The position numbers and the translations under genes were made by a program. A stretch of 64,000 bases of DNA from Streptomyces griseocarneus (GTDB lineage: Bacteria > Actinomycetota > Actinomycetes > Streptomycetales > Streptomycetaceae): NCBI GenBank assembly GCA_003674045.1, contig PENC01000012.1, positions 124,001 through 188,000 of the forward strand, written 5' to 3'. How positions within the stretch are numbered: the stretch's first letter is position 1; each line of letters begins with the position of its first letter. Below are positions 50,486 to 60,400 of the stretch, one piece after another. A model generated the notes under the pieces. The model saw only the letters and a list, made by a program, of their open reading frames with translations, searched no databases and was not told the origin of the DNA.

Positions 50486-50520
50486 GTGTACGGGTGGGGC
50501 ATCGCGGCAGAATGTGGGGC

Positions 50521-51213
50521 ATGACCTTGCAACCGCGGCACCACGGCGCACCCCGGTTCACCGTCGGCTTCGACCTCGACCTCACCCTGGTCGACTCCGT
50601 ACCGGGCATCAGGGCGGCCTACGAGGCACTGGCCGCGGCCACCGGCACCGAGATCGACGTCGACCTGGTGTGCGGCAGGGTGGGGCCGCCGCTGGAGCAG
50701 GAGCTGGCCCACTGGTTCCCCGCCGAGCGGGTCGACGCGGCGGCCGACCGCTACCGCGCGCTCTACCCGACCGCCGCCGTCGAGGCGTCGCCCGCCATGC
50801 CCGGCGCCCGCGAGGCGCTCGCGGCCGTACGGGAGCTGGGCGGCCGGTCGGTCGTCGTCACCGCGAAGTACGAGCGCAACGCGCGCCTGCACCTGGCGCA
50901 CCTCGGGCTCGCGCCGGACGCCGTCGTGGGCGACCTGTGGGCCGAGGCCAAGGCCACCGCGCTGCGTGCGCACGGGGCGGCGGTCTACGTCGGAGACCAC
51001 GTCGGCGACGTGCGCGGCGCGCGTACGGCCGGGGCGCTGTCCGTGGCGGTGGCGACCGGGCCGTGCGCGGAGGAGGAGCTGCGCGCCGCCGGGGCGGATG
51101 TGGTGCTGGCCGGCCTCACGGCCTTCCCCCAGTGGCTGCGCGGCTACCGGGACGGCTACCGGGACGACGCGGACTCGGGCGCCAGGGCCGGGGAGAGCGC
51201 GGCCCGCGCCTGA
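50521..51213 (+). CDS. HAD-family phosphatase
   Basis: The 230-residue HAD hydrolase has motif I VGFDLDLTLVDS, motif II in SVVVTAKYERN, and motif IV VGDHVGDVRGARTAG. Its cap and length fit the phosphoglycolate-phosphatase-like group, but the substrate is unknown. It is divergent from the siderophore importer. Its 3' end overlaps a convergent small membrane gene by 58 nt. Confidence 0.88.
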   Translation: MTLQPRHHGAPRFTVGFDLDLTLVDSVPGIRAAYEALAAATGTEIDVDLVCGRVGPPLEQELAHWFPAERVDAAADRYRALYPTAAVEASPAMPGAREALAAVRELGGRSVVVTAKYERNARLHLAHLGLAPDAVVGDLWAEAKATALRAHGAAVYVGDHVGDVRGARTAGALSVAVATGPCAEEELRAAGADVVLAGLTAFPQWLRGYRDGYRDDADSGARAGESAARA

Positions 51214-51428
51214 CGCCGCTGCGCGGCCACGGCCCGCAGCACTCCCGCGGCCGCGATCAGGAAACCCACCCCCATGAGCATGCTGACGAAGTACGCTGCC
51301 GTGGGCAGCGGGTCGGCGCCCAGGAACAGCGGGGCGACCGTCGCCAGGGTGGCCACCGCACCGACGAGGAAGACGATGGCGCCGATGCGTACCAGCAGAT
51401 CCCCGTCCCGGGGAGTTTCACTACTCAC
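51156..51428 (-). CDS. Small two-helix membrane protein
   Basis: The 90-residue protein has two hydrophobic segments (IGAIVFLVGAVATLATVAPLF and YFVSMLMGVGFLIAAAGVL) and a basic C-terminal tail. It is a conserved Streptomyces small membrane protein without known function. Its GTG start is at 51428. It overlaps the convergent HAD gene. Confidence 0.7.
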   Translation of the reverse strand: MSSETPRDGDLLVRIGAIVFLVGAVATLATVAPLFLGADPLPTAAYFVSMLMGVGFLIAAAGVLRAVAAQRRQARAALSPALAPESASSR

Positions 51429-51525
51429 CTGACCAGGGTAGATCCCTGGTCGTCGGCATGGTGGCCCCATCGCCGCACGGAAAAGGACGTCTTGTCACGG
51501 GGCCCGGGACCATTAGCCTTGGAGT

Positions 51526-51545
51526 AGCGGGTCTTACGACCCGCT
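51526..51545 (+). promoter_or_regulatory. Hairpin in the leader of the second cold-shock gene
   Basis: AGCGGGTC-TTAC-GACCCGCT is a perfect 8-bp stem about 80 nt before the GTG, followed by a T-rich stretch (GCTGTTTTTCC). It could be part of a temperature-responsive leader or an attenuator. Confidence 0.45.
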
Positions 51546-51625
51546 GTAGTGCTATCAAGAGCTGTTTTTCCGTTGATTGCAGACCCCTTCCGCATTTCCG
51601 ACGACACACGAGGACGAGGACAGAC

Positions 51626-52009
51626 GTGCCTACCGGCAAGGTCAAGTGGTTCAACAGTGAGAAGGGCTTCGGCTTTCTCTCCCGCGACGACGGCGGAGAC
51701 GTCTTCGTGCACTCCTCGGTGCTCCCGGACGGGGTCGACGCCCTCAAGCCCGGACAGCGGGTGGAGTTCGGTGTCGTCGCCGGTCAGCGCGGTGACCAGG
51801 CCCTTTCCGTGATCCTCCTGGATCCCGCCCCCTCGGTGGCGGCGGCCCAGCGCCGCAAGCCCGACGAACTGGCCTCCATCGTCCAGGATCTGACGACCCT
51901 CCTGGAGAACGTCACCCAGCAGCTGGAGCGCGGCCGTTACCCCGACAAGGTCCACGGCGCCAAGATCGCCGGAATGCTGCGGGCGGTGGCCGACCAGCTG
52001 GACGTCTGA
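51626..52009 (+). CDS. Cold-shock domain protein with C-terminal extension
   Basis: The 127-residue protein has an N-terminal cold-shock domain (GKVKWFNSEKGFGFLS and DVFVHSSVL) and a helical C-terminal extension of about 60 residues (DELASIVQDLTTLLENVTQQLERG). The second part is unlike single-domain CspA proteins and could mediate oligomerisation. GAGGACGAGGA lies before the GTG. It converges on mqnD. Confidence 0.92.
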   Translation: MPTGKVKWFNSEKGFGFLSRDDGGDVFVHSSVLPDGVDALKPGQRVEFGVVAGQRGDQALSVILLDPAPSVAAAQRRKPDELASIVQDLTTLLENVTQQLERGRYPDKVHGAKIAGMLRAVADQLDV

Positions 52010-52066
52010 TCCGTTCCGTACCGGAAGCCGTTCAGCAGGAGCCGGCCGTCCGCCCGCGGGCCGTGG

Positions 52067-52918
52067 TCAGGCGAATTCCAGCGCGTCCGGGCCGAGGGGC
52101 GGTACGAGTCCCTCGGCCGCGGCACGCGTCAGCAGCCCGCGCACGGCGGCGTAGCCGTCCTCCCCGAGGCCGGCGGTGAACTCCGTGACGTACAGCCCGA
52201 TGTGCTGGTCGACCACGGCCGGTTCCGTCTCCTGGGCGTGCTCCAGGACGTACGGGCGGGACGCCTCCGGGTCCTTCCAGGCCATCTGCACGGACGTACG
52301 GGCGGCCTGCGCCAGCTCGCGCAGCATGGCCGTGCCCAGCGAGCGCTTGGCGATGATCGCGCCGAGCGGGATGGGCAGGCCGGTGGTGTCCTCCCAGTGC
52401 TGCCCCATGTCGGCCAGGCAATGCAGCCCGTACTGCCGGTACGTGAAGCGGGCCTCGTGGATGACCAGACCGGCGTCCACCTTGCCCTCGCGGACGGCGG
52501 GCATGATCTCGTGGAAGGGCAGCACGACGACCTCGCCGACGCCGCCGGGCACCTCGGCCGCCGCCCACAGCCGGAAGAGCAGGTAGGCCGTCGAGCGCTC
52601 GCTCGGCACGGCGACCGTCTTCCCGGACAGATCCGCCGCGACCCCCGGCTCCCGGGTGAGCACCAGCGGCCCGCAGCCCCGGCCCAGGGCGCCGCCGGAG
52701 GGCAGCAGGGCGTACTCGTCCAGCACCCAGGGGAGCACCGCGTACGACACCTTGAGCACGTCGAACTCGCCGCGCTCGGCCATGCCGTTCGTGATGTCGA
52801 TGTCGGCGAACGTCACGTCGAGCGCGGGGGCACCGGGGACGCGGCCGTGGGCCCAGGCGTCGAAGACGAACGTGTCGTTGGGGCAGGGCGAATAGGCGAT
52901 CTTGAGCGGCTCGCGCAT
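52067..52918 (-). CDS. mqnD: 1,4-dihydroxy-6-naphthoate synthase (futalosine pathway)
   Basis: The 283-residue protein has the MqnD-type periplasmic-binding-like fold: LKIAYSPCPNDTFVFDAW, FADIDITNGMAERGEFDVLKVSYAVLP, GLVIHEARFTYRQYGL and LPIPLGAIIAKRSL. MqnD converts cyclic de-hypoxanthine futalosine to 1,4-dihydroxy-6-naphthoate, which is needed for menaquinone. The mqnB gene follows upstream on the same strand, so part of the pathway is clustered here as in S. coelicolor. The length and motifs are normal. Confidence 0.95.
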   Translation of the reverse strand: MREPLKIAYSPCPNDTFVFDAWAHGRVPGAPALDVTFADIDITNGMAERGEFDVLKVSYAVLPWVLDEYALLPSGGALGRGCGPLVLTREPGVAADLSGKTVAVPSERSTAYLLFRLWAAAEVPGGVGEVVVLPFHEIMPAVREGKVDAGLVIHEARFTYRQYGLHCLADMGQHWEDTTGLPIPLGAIIAKRSLGTAMLRELAQAARTSVQMAWKDPEASRPYVLEHAQETEPAVVDQHIGLYVTEFTAGLGEDGYAAVRGLLTRAAAEGLVPPLGPDALEFA

Positions 52919-52961
52919 TGAGTCTCCTCGGGTGTGGATCCGTGGTCTTCCGGTTCGCGCC

Positions 52962-53046
52962 TATGGGGGTGCGTCTGCGCTCTGCTTGCGTCTGCGGGCC
53001 GGTTCGTGGCTGGTCGCGCAGTTCCCCGCGCCCCTTACGGGGCGAG
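52962..53046 (+). repeat. Half-element reaching into the mqnB stop
   Basis: It runs GGGGTGCGTCTGCGCTCTG ... GGCTGGTCGCGCAGTTCC, GCGCCCC-TTA-CGGGGCG. The terminal hairpin loop TTA is the TAA stop of mqnB on the other strand (53035-53037). Confidence 0.75.
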
Positions 53047-53751
53047 GGCCTCCGGGAGCGCGCCGAACGCTTCCGCCAGCGCCTGGAGTGCTTCCCCGAT
53101 GCGCCACGCGGAGCGGTCCCGCGGGCCCACCGCGTTGGACACCGACCGGATCTCCAGCGCCGGTACGCCGTGCGCCGCGGCCGCCTCCGCCACGCCGAAG
53201 CCCTCCATGGCCTCGATCAGCGCGCCGGGGCGCAGGGTCGCCAGGGCGCGGGCGCGGTCGGCGGAGCCGGTCACCGTCGAGACGGTGAGGATGTCGCCGC
53301 GCCGTGCGCCGGTCGCGGTGGCCACGGCGTGGACGAGGGATTCCGGCGGGCGGTGTTCGACCGTGCCGAAGCCCAGGTCGGTGACGGGGACGAAGCCGCC
53401 GGGAGTCTCGGCGCCCAGGTCGGCCGCGACGATCGTGTCGGAGACGACGACCGAGCCGACGGGGGCACCCGCCGTGCCGTCGGTGAAGCCGCCGCCGATG
53501 CCCGCCGAGACGACCAGGCCGTACGGGGTGCCCGCGAGCGCGGCAGCCGTCAGCGCGGTCGCCGTGGCGGCGGCCGCGGCGGCGGGGCCGACTCCGGCGG
53601 CCACCGCGTCCACGGCGAGCGGTGCCGTCACGCGGTGCAGGACGTAGCCGCCCGGCACCGCGATCTCCGTGGCCTCCGCCGCGGCGGAAGCCACGCCGCG
53701 GACGACCGCGTCACGTTCCGCCGCGACGGCGGTGACGACGAGTACGCGCAT
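53035..53751 (-). CDS. mqnB: Futalosine hydrolase
   Basis: The 238-residue nucleosidase-family protein has VLVVTAVAAERDAVVRG, GLVVSAGIGGGFTDG, ADLGAETPGGF and the catalytic region EAMEGFGVAEAAAAHGVPALEIRSVSN. MqnB releases hypoxanthine from futalosine before MqnC and MqnD act. MRVLVVT is chosen as the start. The C-terminal codons and the stop fall in an intergenic half-element, so the tail may have been altered. Confidence 0.93.
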   Translation of the reverse strand: MRVLVVTAVAAERDAVVRGVASAAAEATEIAVPGGYVLHRVTAPLAVDAVAAGVGPAAAAAATATALTAAALAGTPYGLVVSAGIGGGFTDGTAGAPVGSVVVSDTIVAADLGAETPGGFVPVTDLGFGTVEHRPPESLVHAVATATGARRGDILTVSTVTGSADRARALATLRPGALIEAMEGFGVAEAAAAHGVPALEIRSVSNAVGPRDRSAWRIGEALQALAEAFGALPEALAP

Positions 53752-53777
53752 CAGCGGGGGCCTCCGTCCGGGAGCCG

Positions 53778-54266
53778 TCAGCCGTTGTCCAGCTGGAGCT
53801 TGACGCTCCACACGCCGTTCTTGCTGATGACGGACAGCACCGTGTCCTTCGCCAGGGAGCCACCGCCGCCCATGGGGGACGGGGTGACGAAGAGCCGCTC
53901 ACCGTCGAGCGACGCGTACGTCAGCTTGGAGCTGCTGTTCTGCTGCTGGCCGCTGCTGACGACGAACCAGCCCTCATCGGCGATCTTCGGGTCGACGCCC
54001 ACGCGGACCTTCTCGCCCGGCTTCACCTTGATGGTCTCGGCGGAGTCGGAAGGCTTCTCCTTGAGGCACTTCTCAAGGCCGGCCTGGTCGAGGGCCTTGT
54101 CCTCGTTGAAGCACGAGGCCTCGGTCTGGACGGTCGTCGAACCGACGGTCACCGTCGCCAGGGGCGTCGGCTTGTCGCAGGCGGAAAGGGCGAGGAGCCC
54201 GAAGGCGACGGCCCCGACGGCGGCAGCGCCGCGGCGGCGCCTGCCCTGGAAAAACGCAACGGTCAT
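53778..54266 (-). CDS. DUF2771 lipoprotein
   Basis: The 162-residue protein has a signal peptide (RRRRGAAAVGAVAFGLLAL) with lipobox LSAC, then the DUF2771 pattern TVTVGSTTVQTEASCF and VRVGVDPKIADEGWFVV. It should be anchored on the outer face of the membrane. The function is unknown; it is regularly encoded between mqnB and an MFS transporter gene in Streptomyces. Confidence 0.85.
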   Translation of the reverse strand: MTVAFFQGRRRRGAAAVGAVAFGLLALSACDKPTPLATVTVGSTTVQTEASCFNEDKALDQAGLEKCLKEKPSDSAETIKVKPGEKVRVGVDPKIADEGWFVVSSGQQQNSSSKLTYASLDGERLFVTPSPMGGGGSLAKDTVLSVISKNGVWSVKLQLDNG

Positions 54267-54292
54267 ACGGGCAGGCTATCGGGCCCGCCGGT

Positions 54293-55750
54293 TCACGCCA
54301 CGCGCGGGTGCGGCGAGCCGCGCCTGGCCGCCGTCAGCAGCCCCCGTACGGCAGTCGCGACGCCCAGCGCGAGCACCGCCGAGGCCACCGACATGCCCAG
54401 CACGCCGTGCAGCGGCAGCACGATGCCGAGTCCGCCGCCGGCCACCGAGGACATCTGGAGCAGCGTCTCGGAGCGGGCGAACGCGGAGGTGCGCACCTCC
54501 TCCGGCACGTCCCGCTGGATCAGCGAGTCCAGCGACTGCTTGGCCAGCGCCTGCGCGATGCCCGCGGTGGCCGCCACCAGCGCCACGAAGAAGGCGTTGA
54601 AGAACACCGCCGTGACCACCGTGACGCCCAGGGCCAGGGACAGCACCAGTGCGATGGTCTTCTCCGGGCCGCGCGAGCGCAGCAGCGCGCCTATCGCCGT
54701 GCCCAGGGCGTTGCCGGCGCCCGCGGCGACCGCCACGAGGCCCAGCGACACGGCGGGGCTCAGTCCGCCGATCGGGTGCTCGCGCAGCAGGAACGCCAGG
54801 AAGAAGGTGAGGAATCCGGACAACACGCGCAGCGCGCTGTTCGCCTGGAGGGCGTGCAGCACCGAGCTGCCGACCGTGCGCAGGCCCGGCTTGGGCTGTT
54901 TCGTCCGTTGCTTCATCCGCTGCCTGCCCGGGCCGCCGCGACGCCAGGCGAACCGGTCCGTCATCGCCGTACGGCGCCGCTCCAGCGCGGGCCGCAGATG
55001 GGGCCGGTGCTCGCCCGAGACCAGCCGTGCGCGTGCCTCGCCCTTCGCCGAGTCCACCTTGTGCGGCAGTGAGAGGGACAGCACGGTGCCCAGCGCGAAC
55101 ACGACGAACGCCCCGTACAGCGGCCAGGCGGGCCCCAGCTGGTGCAGCCCCGCGCCGAGCGGGGCCGCCACTCCCGTGGCCAGCAGCCCGCCCAGGGTCA
55201 CCCGTGAGTTCGCCTTCACCAAGGAGATGCGCGGAGGCAGCAGCCGGGGCACGACGGCCGACCGCACCACCCCGTAGGCCTTCGACGCCACCAGCACGCC
55301 CAGCGCCGCCGGGTACAGCTCCAGGCCGCCGGTCGCCACCGCGCCCGACATCGTCAGCGCCAGCACCGCCCGCGTGACCATCGCGCCCGCCATCGCCGCC
55401 CGGCGGCCGTGCGGCAGCCGGTCCAGCAGCGGCCCGATCACCGGGGCCAGAAGAGTGAACGGCGCCATCGTGACCGCCAGGTACAGCGCCACCCGGCCGC
55501 GCGCCTGGTCCGTGGGCACCGAGAAGAAGACCGTGGAGGCCAGCGCCACCGTGATGAGCATGTCGCCCGCCGAGTGCACCGCGTGCAGCTCGATCAGCTT
55601 GCCGAGCCCCGACTCGCCCGCGCCGTGCGCGTGCGTGGCCCGGCGGATGCCCCGTCCGGCCCAGGTGAACGGGGCACGCAGCACGCGGCCGACGCCCCGG
55701 CCCGCACGGCGGAGCGGGCCGTTCTCGGCTGACCGGATGGCTCCCACCAC
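54293..55750 (-). CDS. MFS transporter
   Basis: The 485-residue membrane protein has about twelve hydrophobic segments with a cytoplasmic N-terminal extension and a central basic loop (LERRRTAMTDRFAWRRGGPGRQR). It belongs to the macrolide-efflux-like MFS_3 type (DMLITVALASTVFFSVPT, PLLDRLPHGRRAAM). The substrate is not known. Two adjacent GTG codons (55750, 55747) could start it. It is divergent from the DUF3027 gene over a long spacer. Confidence 0.87.
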   Translation of the reverse strand: MVGAIRSAENGPLRRAGRGVGRVLRAPFTWAGRGIRRATHAHGAGESGLGKLIELHAVHSAGDMLITVALASTVFFSVPTDQARGRVALYLAVTMAPFTLLAPVIGPLLDRLPHGRRAAMAGAMVTRAVLALTMSGAVATGGLELYPAALGVLVASKAYGVVRSAVVPRLLPPRISLVKANSRVTLGGLLATGVAAPLGAGLHQLGPAWPLYGAFVVFALGTVLSLSLPHKVDSAKGEARARLVSGEHRPHLRPALERRRTAMTDRFAWRRGGPGRQRMKQRTKQPKPGLRTVGSSVLHALQANSALRVLSGFLTFFLAFLLREHPIGGLSPAVSLGLVAVAAGAGNALGTAIGALLRSRGPEKTIALVLSLALGVTVVTAVFFNAFFVALVAATAGIAQALAKQSLDSLIQRDVPEEVRTSAFARSETLLQMSSVAGGGLGIVLPLHGVLGMSVASAVLALGVATAVRGLLTAARRGSPHPRVA

Positions 55751-55918
55751 GCCATCTTGCCCCAAGCGGAACGGCACACGGCACTCCGGACGGCCGCCCG
55801 GGGCGCGCCCGGCGGGCTCGTGGACACGGCTGCCGCTCCCGCGCGGGCCCGCGCGCGACACGCCCCCGGCACCCTTCCCGGCCCACCTCTCCGCGGTCCG
55901 TCCGGGGGCTCGCCGAAG

Positions 55919-55934
55919 CCCGGGTATACCCGGG
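55919..55934. promoter_or_regulatory. Perfect 16-bp palindrome in a divergent spacer
   Basis: CCCGGGTATACCCGGG lies in the 394-base gap between the MFS and DUF3027 genes (55751-56144). A gap this long with one clean palindrome suggests an operator or promoter element. No other credible gene was found in the gap. Confidence 0.4.
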
Positions 55935-56144
55935 GTCCCCCGGCGGGGTAGCGTGCGTCTCGCGCCACTGGCGGTCGTTCTTGGCCGCGCCCCGGGTCAC
56001 GATCCCGCAGAATGGAAGTGACCAGGTGCGCCCGAGGCCGTTCGGGCGCGGACGTCGACGCGGTCCTGCGGTCCGCTCCGTCCGCGGACCCGGCCGCTCG
56101 GCCGGCGCACTCGTGAGACGGCGTGGAAGAGAGAATCGATTCTT

Positions 56145-57044
56145 GTGAGTGCTGCGATGCGAAGCCGTACCCCGGACCGCCTGTGCGCCGAGGCGGTCGA
56201 ACTCGCCCGTGCGGCCGCCGGGGAAGCGGCGCTGCCGGGCACGGTCGGTGACCACGTCGAGGCCGTCGCCGACGGGGACCGCGTCGTCACGCACTACTTC
56301 GCCTGCGAGGACCCCGGCTACCGCGGCTGGCGCTGGGCCGTCACCGTCGCCCGCGCCTCCCGCGCCAAGGTCGTCACCCTCGACGAAACCGTCCTGCTGC
56401 CCGGCCCCGACGCGCTTCTCGCCCCCGAATGGGTGCCCTGGAGCGAGCGCCTGCGCCCCGGTGACATGGGCCCGGGCGACCTGCTGCCCACCGAGGCCGA
56501 CGACCTCCGCCTGGAGCCCGGCTGGAGCGGCGAGGACGAGGTCCCGCCGAACTCCGCGCTGGCCGAGGAGATGGACCGCCTCGGCGAGCTGGAGGACGCC
56601 GACGTGACCGTCGGCTCGCCCGCCGCCCAGGCCGCGCCCCCGGCCCGCGGCTCCATCGCCGCCGTCGCCGAGGAGCTCGGCATGCGGCGCGCGCGCGTCC
56701 TGTCCCGCTACGGCCTGTACTCCGCGGCCGACCGCTGGGACGAGGGCTACGGCGCGAAGACCCCCATGGCCCAGGCCGCCCCCGCCTCCTGCGTCAGCTG
56801 CGGCTTCCTCGTCCGGCTGGGCGGCCAGCTCGGCCAGGCGTTCGGTGTCTGCGCCAACGAGTTCGGCCCGGCGGACGGCCACGTCGTCGCCCTCTCGTAC
56901 GGCTGCGGCGGCCACTCCGAGGCCGCCGTCATGCCGAAGGCGCCTCGGGCGCCGGAGCCGGTGATCGACGAGACGCGGGTCGATCCTCTGCCGCTCCACG
57001 GCGACGCCGCCGCGGGCCCGGACGAGGAGCTCGGCCACTCCTGA
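56145..57044 (+). CDS. DUF3027 protein
   Basis: The 299-residue protein has the DUF3027 features: YFACEDPGYRGWRWAVTVARAS, LPTEADDLRLEPGW, SRYGLYSAADRWDEGYGA, and a zinc-type CVSCGFLVRLGG with CANEF and CGGH further on. The family is restricted to actinobacteria and has no known function. GTG 56145 or ATG 56157 may be the start; no strong ribosome site lies nearby. Confidence 0.85.
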   Translation: MSAAMRSRTPDRLCAEAVELARAAAGEAALPGTVGDHVEAVADGDRVVTHYFACEDPGYRGWRWAVTVARASRAKVVTLDETVLLPGPDALLAPEWVPWSERLRPGDMGPGDLLPTEADDLRLEPGWSGEDEVPPNSALAEEMDRLGELEDADVTVGSPAAQAAPPARGSIAAVAEELGMRRARVLSRYGLYSAADRWDEGYGAKTPMAQAAPASCVSCGFLVRLGGQLGQAFGVCANEFGPADGHVVALSYGCGGHSEAAVMPKAPRAPEPVIDETRVDPLPLHGDAAAGPDEELGHS

Positions 57045-57083
57045 CGAACCCCGCCAGGGGCTCCGCCCCTGGACCCCCGCGCC

Positions 57084-57360
57084 TACCGGGGTGCGTCTTG
57101 CGGCCCGTGCGCGGCTGCGGCCCCGGTGGGGGCTGGTCGCGCAGTTCCCCGCGCCCCTGACGGGGCGCGGCCGACATCCGGTGGAGGGGGCGGGGCCGGA
57201 GGGCGGGTTCTGAAACGACGGTGCACGAATCACGGCACCCTCCCTGGATCAGCCGCACGCACCGCGTTTCAGGTTCCGCCCGGAGGTCCCGCCCCCGGCC
57301 CACCAACCACCCAAGGGGCGCGGGGAACGGCGCGACCAGCCACGAACCGGCCCGCAGACA
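57084..57360 (-). repeat. Palindromic intergenic element, copy 5 (reverse)
   Basis: Core 57186-57296 in reverse orientation with both internal loops conserved; one arm base differs (GGTCCC instead of GGCCCC). A full half-element precedes it, and the inverted end lies at 57314-57342. It separates the DUF3027 and sacsin-like genes, both rightward. Confidence 0.87.
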
Positions 57361-57429
57361 AAAGCAACGCAACGCAACGCGGAAGCCGTAGCCTGACCAC
57401 GGTCAAGACCAACGCGAGGGAGAACCCAC

Positions 57430-60400
57430 GTGACCGGCACCCCCGGAGGGGACCCGTTCCGGACGGAAGCGCTGCGCCGCGCGGTACTGGACGCCTGGAG
57501 CGCCAGCCCCGCCCGGTTCCGGGAGGACGCCAACGCCGAGGAGGACCTCGCCCTCGGCGGCTACCGCGACCGCCTCGTCGTCGAGCTCGCCCAGAACGCC
57601 GCCGACGCCGCCGTCCGCGCGGGCGTGCCCGGCCGTCTCCGGCTCACCCTGCGCCCCGCCACGGCCGACGGCCCCGCCGTCCTCGCCGCGGCCAACACCG
57701 GAGCCCCCCTCGACGCCGCGGGCGTCGAGTCGCTCTCCACCCTGCGCGCCTCCGCCAAGCGCGACACGGACGCCACCGCCGGCCAGGGATCCGTCGGACG
57801 TTTCGGCGTCGGCTTCTCCGCCGTCCTGGCCGTCAGCGACGAACCCGCCGTCGTCGGCCGCTCCGGCGGCGTCCGCTGGTCGCTCGCCGAGGCGCGGGCC
57901 CTCGCCACGGAGGCGGCGGCAGGCAGCGAGGGCCTCGCCGAGGAGATCCGGCGCCGCGACGGCCACGTCCCGCTGCTGCGGCTCCCGCTGCCCGCCGAGG
58001 GCACCGCGCCCGACGGCTACGACACCGTGGTCGTCCTTCCGCTGCGCGACGTCGCGGCCGAGGACCTGACGGTCCGCCTGCTCGCGGGTGTCGACGACGC
58101 GTTGCTGCTCGCCCTGCCCGGCCTCGCCGAGGTCGTCGTCGAGACGCCCGACGGGTCCGTACGCACGCTCACGCGGCACGACGACGGCCCGTACACGGTC
58201 GTCGGCGACACCGCGCGCGACGCCGTCGTCGGCACCGGCACCCGCTGGCGCGTCGCGCACGCGGGCGGCGCGCTGGACGCGGCGCTGCTCGCCGACCGTC
58301 CGGTCGAGGAGCGGCTGCGCCCGCGCTGGTCGCTGACCTGGGCCGTTCCCGTGGGGCCGGACGGCGCGCCCGTACGCCCGGGCACCGCGCCCGTCCTGCA
58401 CGCGCCCACGCCCACCGACGAGCCGCTCGGGCTTCCCGCGCTGCTCATCGCGACGTTCCCGCTCGAACCCACCCGCCGTCACACCGCCCCCGGCCCGCTC
58501 ACGGACTTCCTCGTCGAGCGTGCCGCCGAGGCGTACGCGGGGCTGCTGCGCGACTGGGAGCCCGTCTCCACCGGCACCCTGGACCTCGTCCCGGCGCCGC
58601 TGGCCCGCAGTGCCGTGGACGCCGAGCTGCGGCGGCGGGTCCTGGAGCTGCTGCCCCGGGTCCCGTTCCTGCCGCGCGCCGTCGTCCCCGCCAAGGGCGC
58701 GGAGAACGACGGCGACACCTGGGACGCGTACGCGCACGCCCTCCGCCCCGTCGAGGCCGAACTCGTGGAGGGCGCGGGCGCGCAGACCGTGGCCGTGCTC
58801 GGCGAGCTCTTCCCCAGCCTGCTCCCCGCGGGCCTGGAGCGCCGTGCCGAGCTGCGTTCGCTCGGCGTCGCGCGCGTGCCGCTCGGCGAGGTGATCGACC
58901 GGCTCGCGGGTGTCGAGCGCGAGCCGTCCTGGTGGTGGCGGCTCTACGACAGCCTCGCCGGGGTCGACCCGGACCGGCTCGGCGGTCTGCCCGTGCCCCT
59001 CGCCGGAGGCGCCCGTACGGCCGTCGGCCCCCGGCAGGTGCTCCTGCCGCCGCCGGACGGCGCCGTCTCCGAGCGGCTCTCCCGGCTCGGGCTCAAGGTC
59101 GTCCACCCCGACGCCGCCCACCCGCTGCTGGAGAAGCTCGGCGCCACGCCCGCCTCGCCCCGCGCGATCCTGACGACTCCTCAGGTACGGGCCGCGGTGG
59201 CCGCGTCCCTCGACGCGGACGAGATCTGGGACGAGGACGCGCTCGACGCCGACGCGCTCGCCGACACCGTCCTCGGCCTCGTCCGCGACGCGAACCTCGC
59301 CCCCGGCGACGAGCCCTGGCTCGCCGCCCTCGCACTCCCCGACGAGGACGGCGAACTCGCGCCCGCCGGTGAACTCGTCCTGCCCGGCAGCCCCTTCGAG
59401 CGCGTCATCCGCCCCGGCGAGCTCGCCGCCTGCGACGCCGAGCTCGCCGAACGCTGGGGCGAGCAGCCGCTGACCGCCGTCGGCGTCCTCGCCGGCTTCG
59501 CCCTCGTACGCGCCACGGACGTCGTCCTCGACCCGGACGAACTGGAGCCCAGGGACGGGGACTTCGCCGAGCCCGACGACGTCGGCCTGCTCGACGCCGT
59601 CGACGTGTGGTGCGAGGACATCCTCGACCGGCTCCCCGACACGCCCGTGCCGCCCGTCGCCACCGAGATCGTCGCCGTGCGCGACCTCGACCTCGTCGAC
59701 GACGACGCCTGGCCCGAGGCCCTCGCCCTGCTCGCGCAGCCGCCCCTGCGCGACGCGCTGACCGCGCCCGTGCGCGTCCTGCTGCCCGACGGCACCACCG
59801 AGTCCGTACGGCCGTACACCGCGTGGTGGCTGCGCGGCCACCCCGTCCTCGACGGCCGCCGCCCCGCCGGGCTGCGCGTCGCGGGCGGCGACCCGCTGCT
59901 GCGCGGGCTGTACGAGGCGGCCGACGCGGGCGGGCTCGCCGACGACCAAGTGCTCCGCGCCCTGGGAGTACGCACCTCCGCCGCGGCCCTCCTCGACGAA
60001 CCCGGCGGCGCCGCCGAGCTCCTGGCCCGCCTCGCCGACGAGGACCGTCCCGTGGCGGCGTCCCAGCTCCACGCCCTCTACGGGCTGCTGGCCGCCCTCG
60101 ACCCGGACCAGGTCACCCTCCCCGATGAACTGCGCGCCGTCGTCGACGGCGAGGTACGCGTCGTCGACGCGGCCGACGCGCTGGTCGCGGACGCCCCCGA
60201 CGTCCTGCCGCTCGCAGACGGGCACGCCTTGCTGCCCGTCCGTCCCGATCTGGCTGTCGACCTTGCCGACCTGCTCCAGGTGCGCCGGGCGCGCGAGGTC
60301 TTCGCGGTGCGTGTCCCCGCGGGCGACGGCGTGGCGCGGGACGTGCCGGAGGGGGTACGCACCCTGTTGCCGGGTGCGCCCGCCACGTACGTCGAGCACG

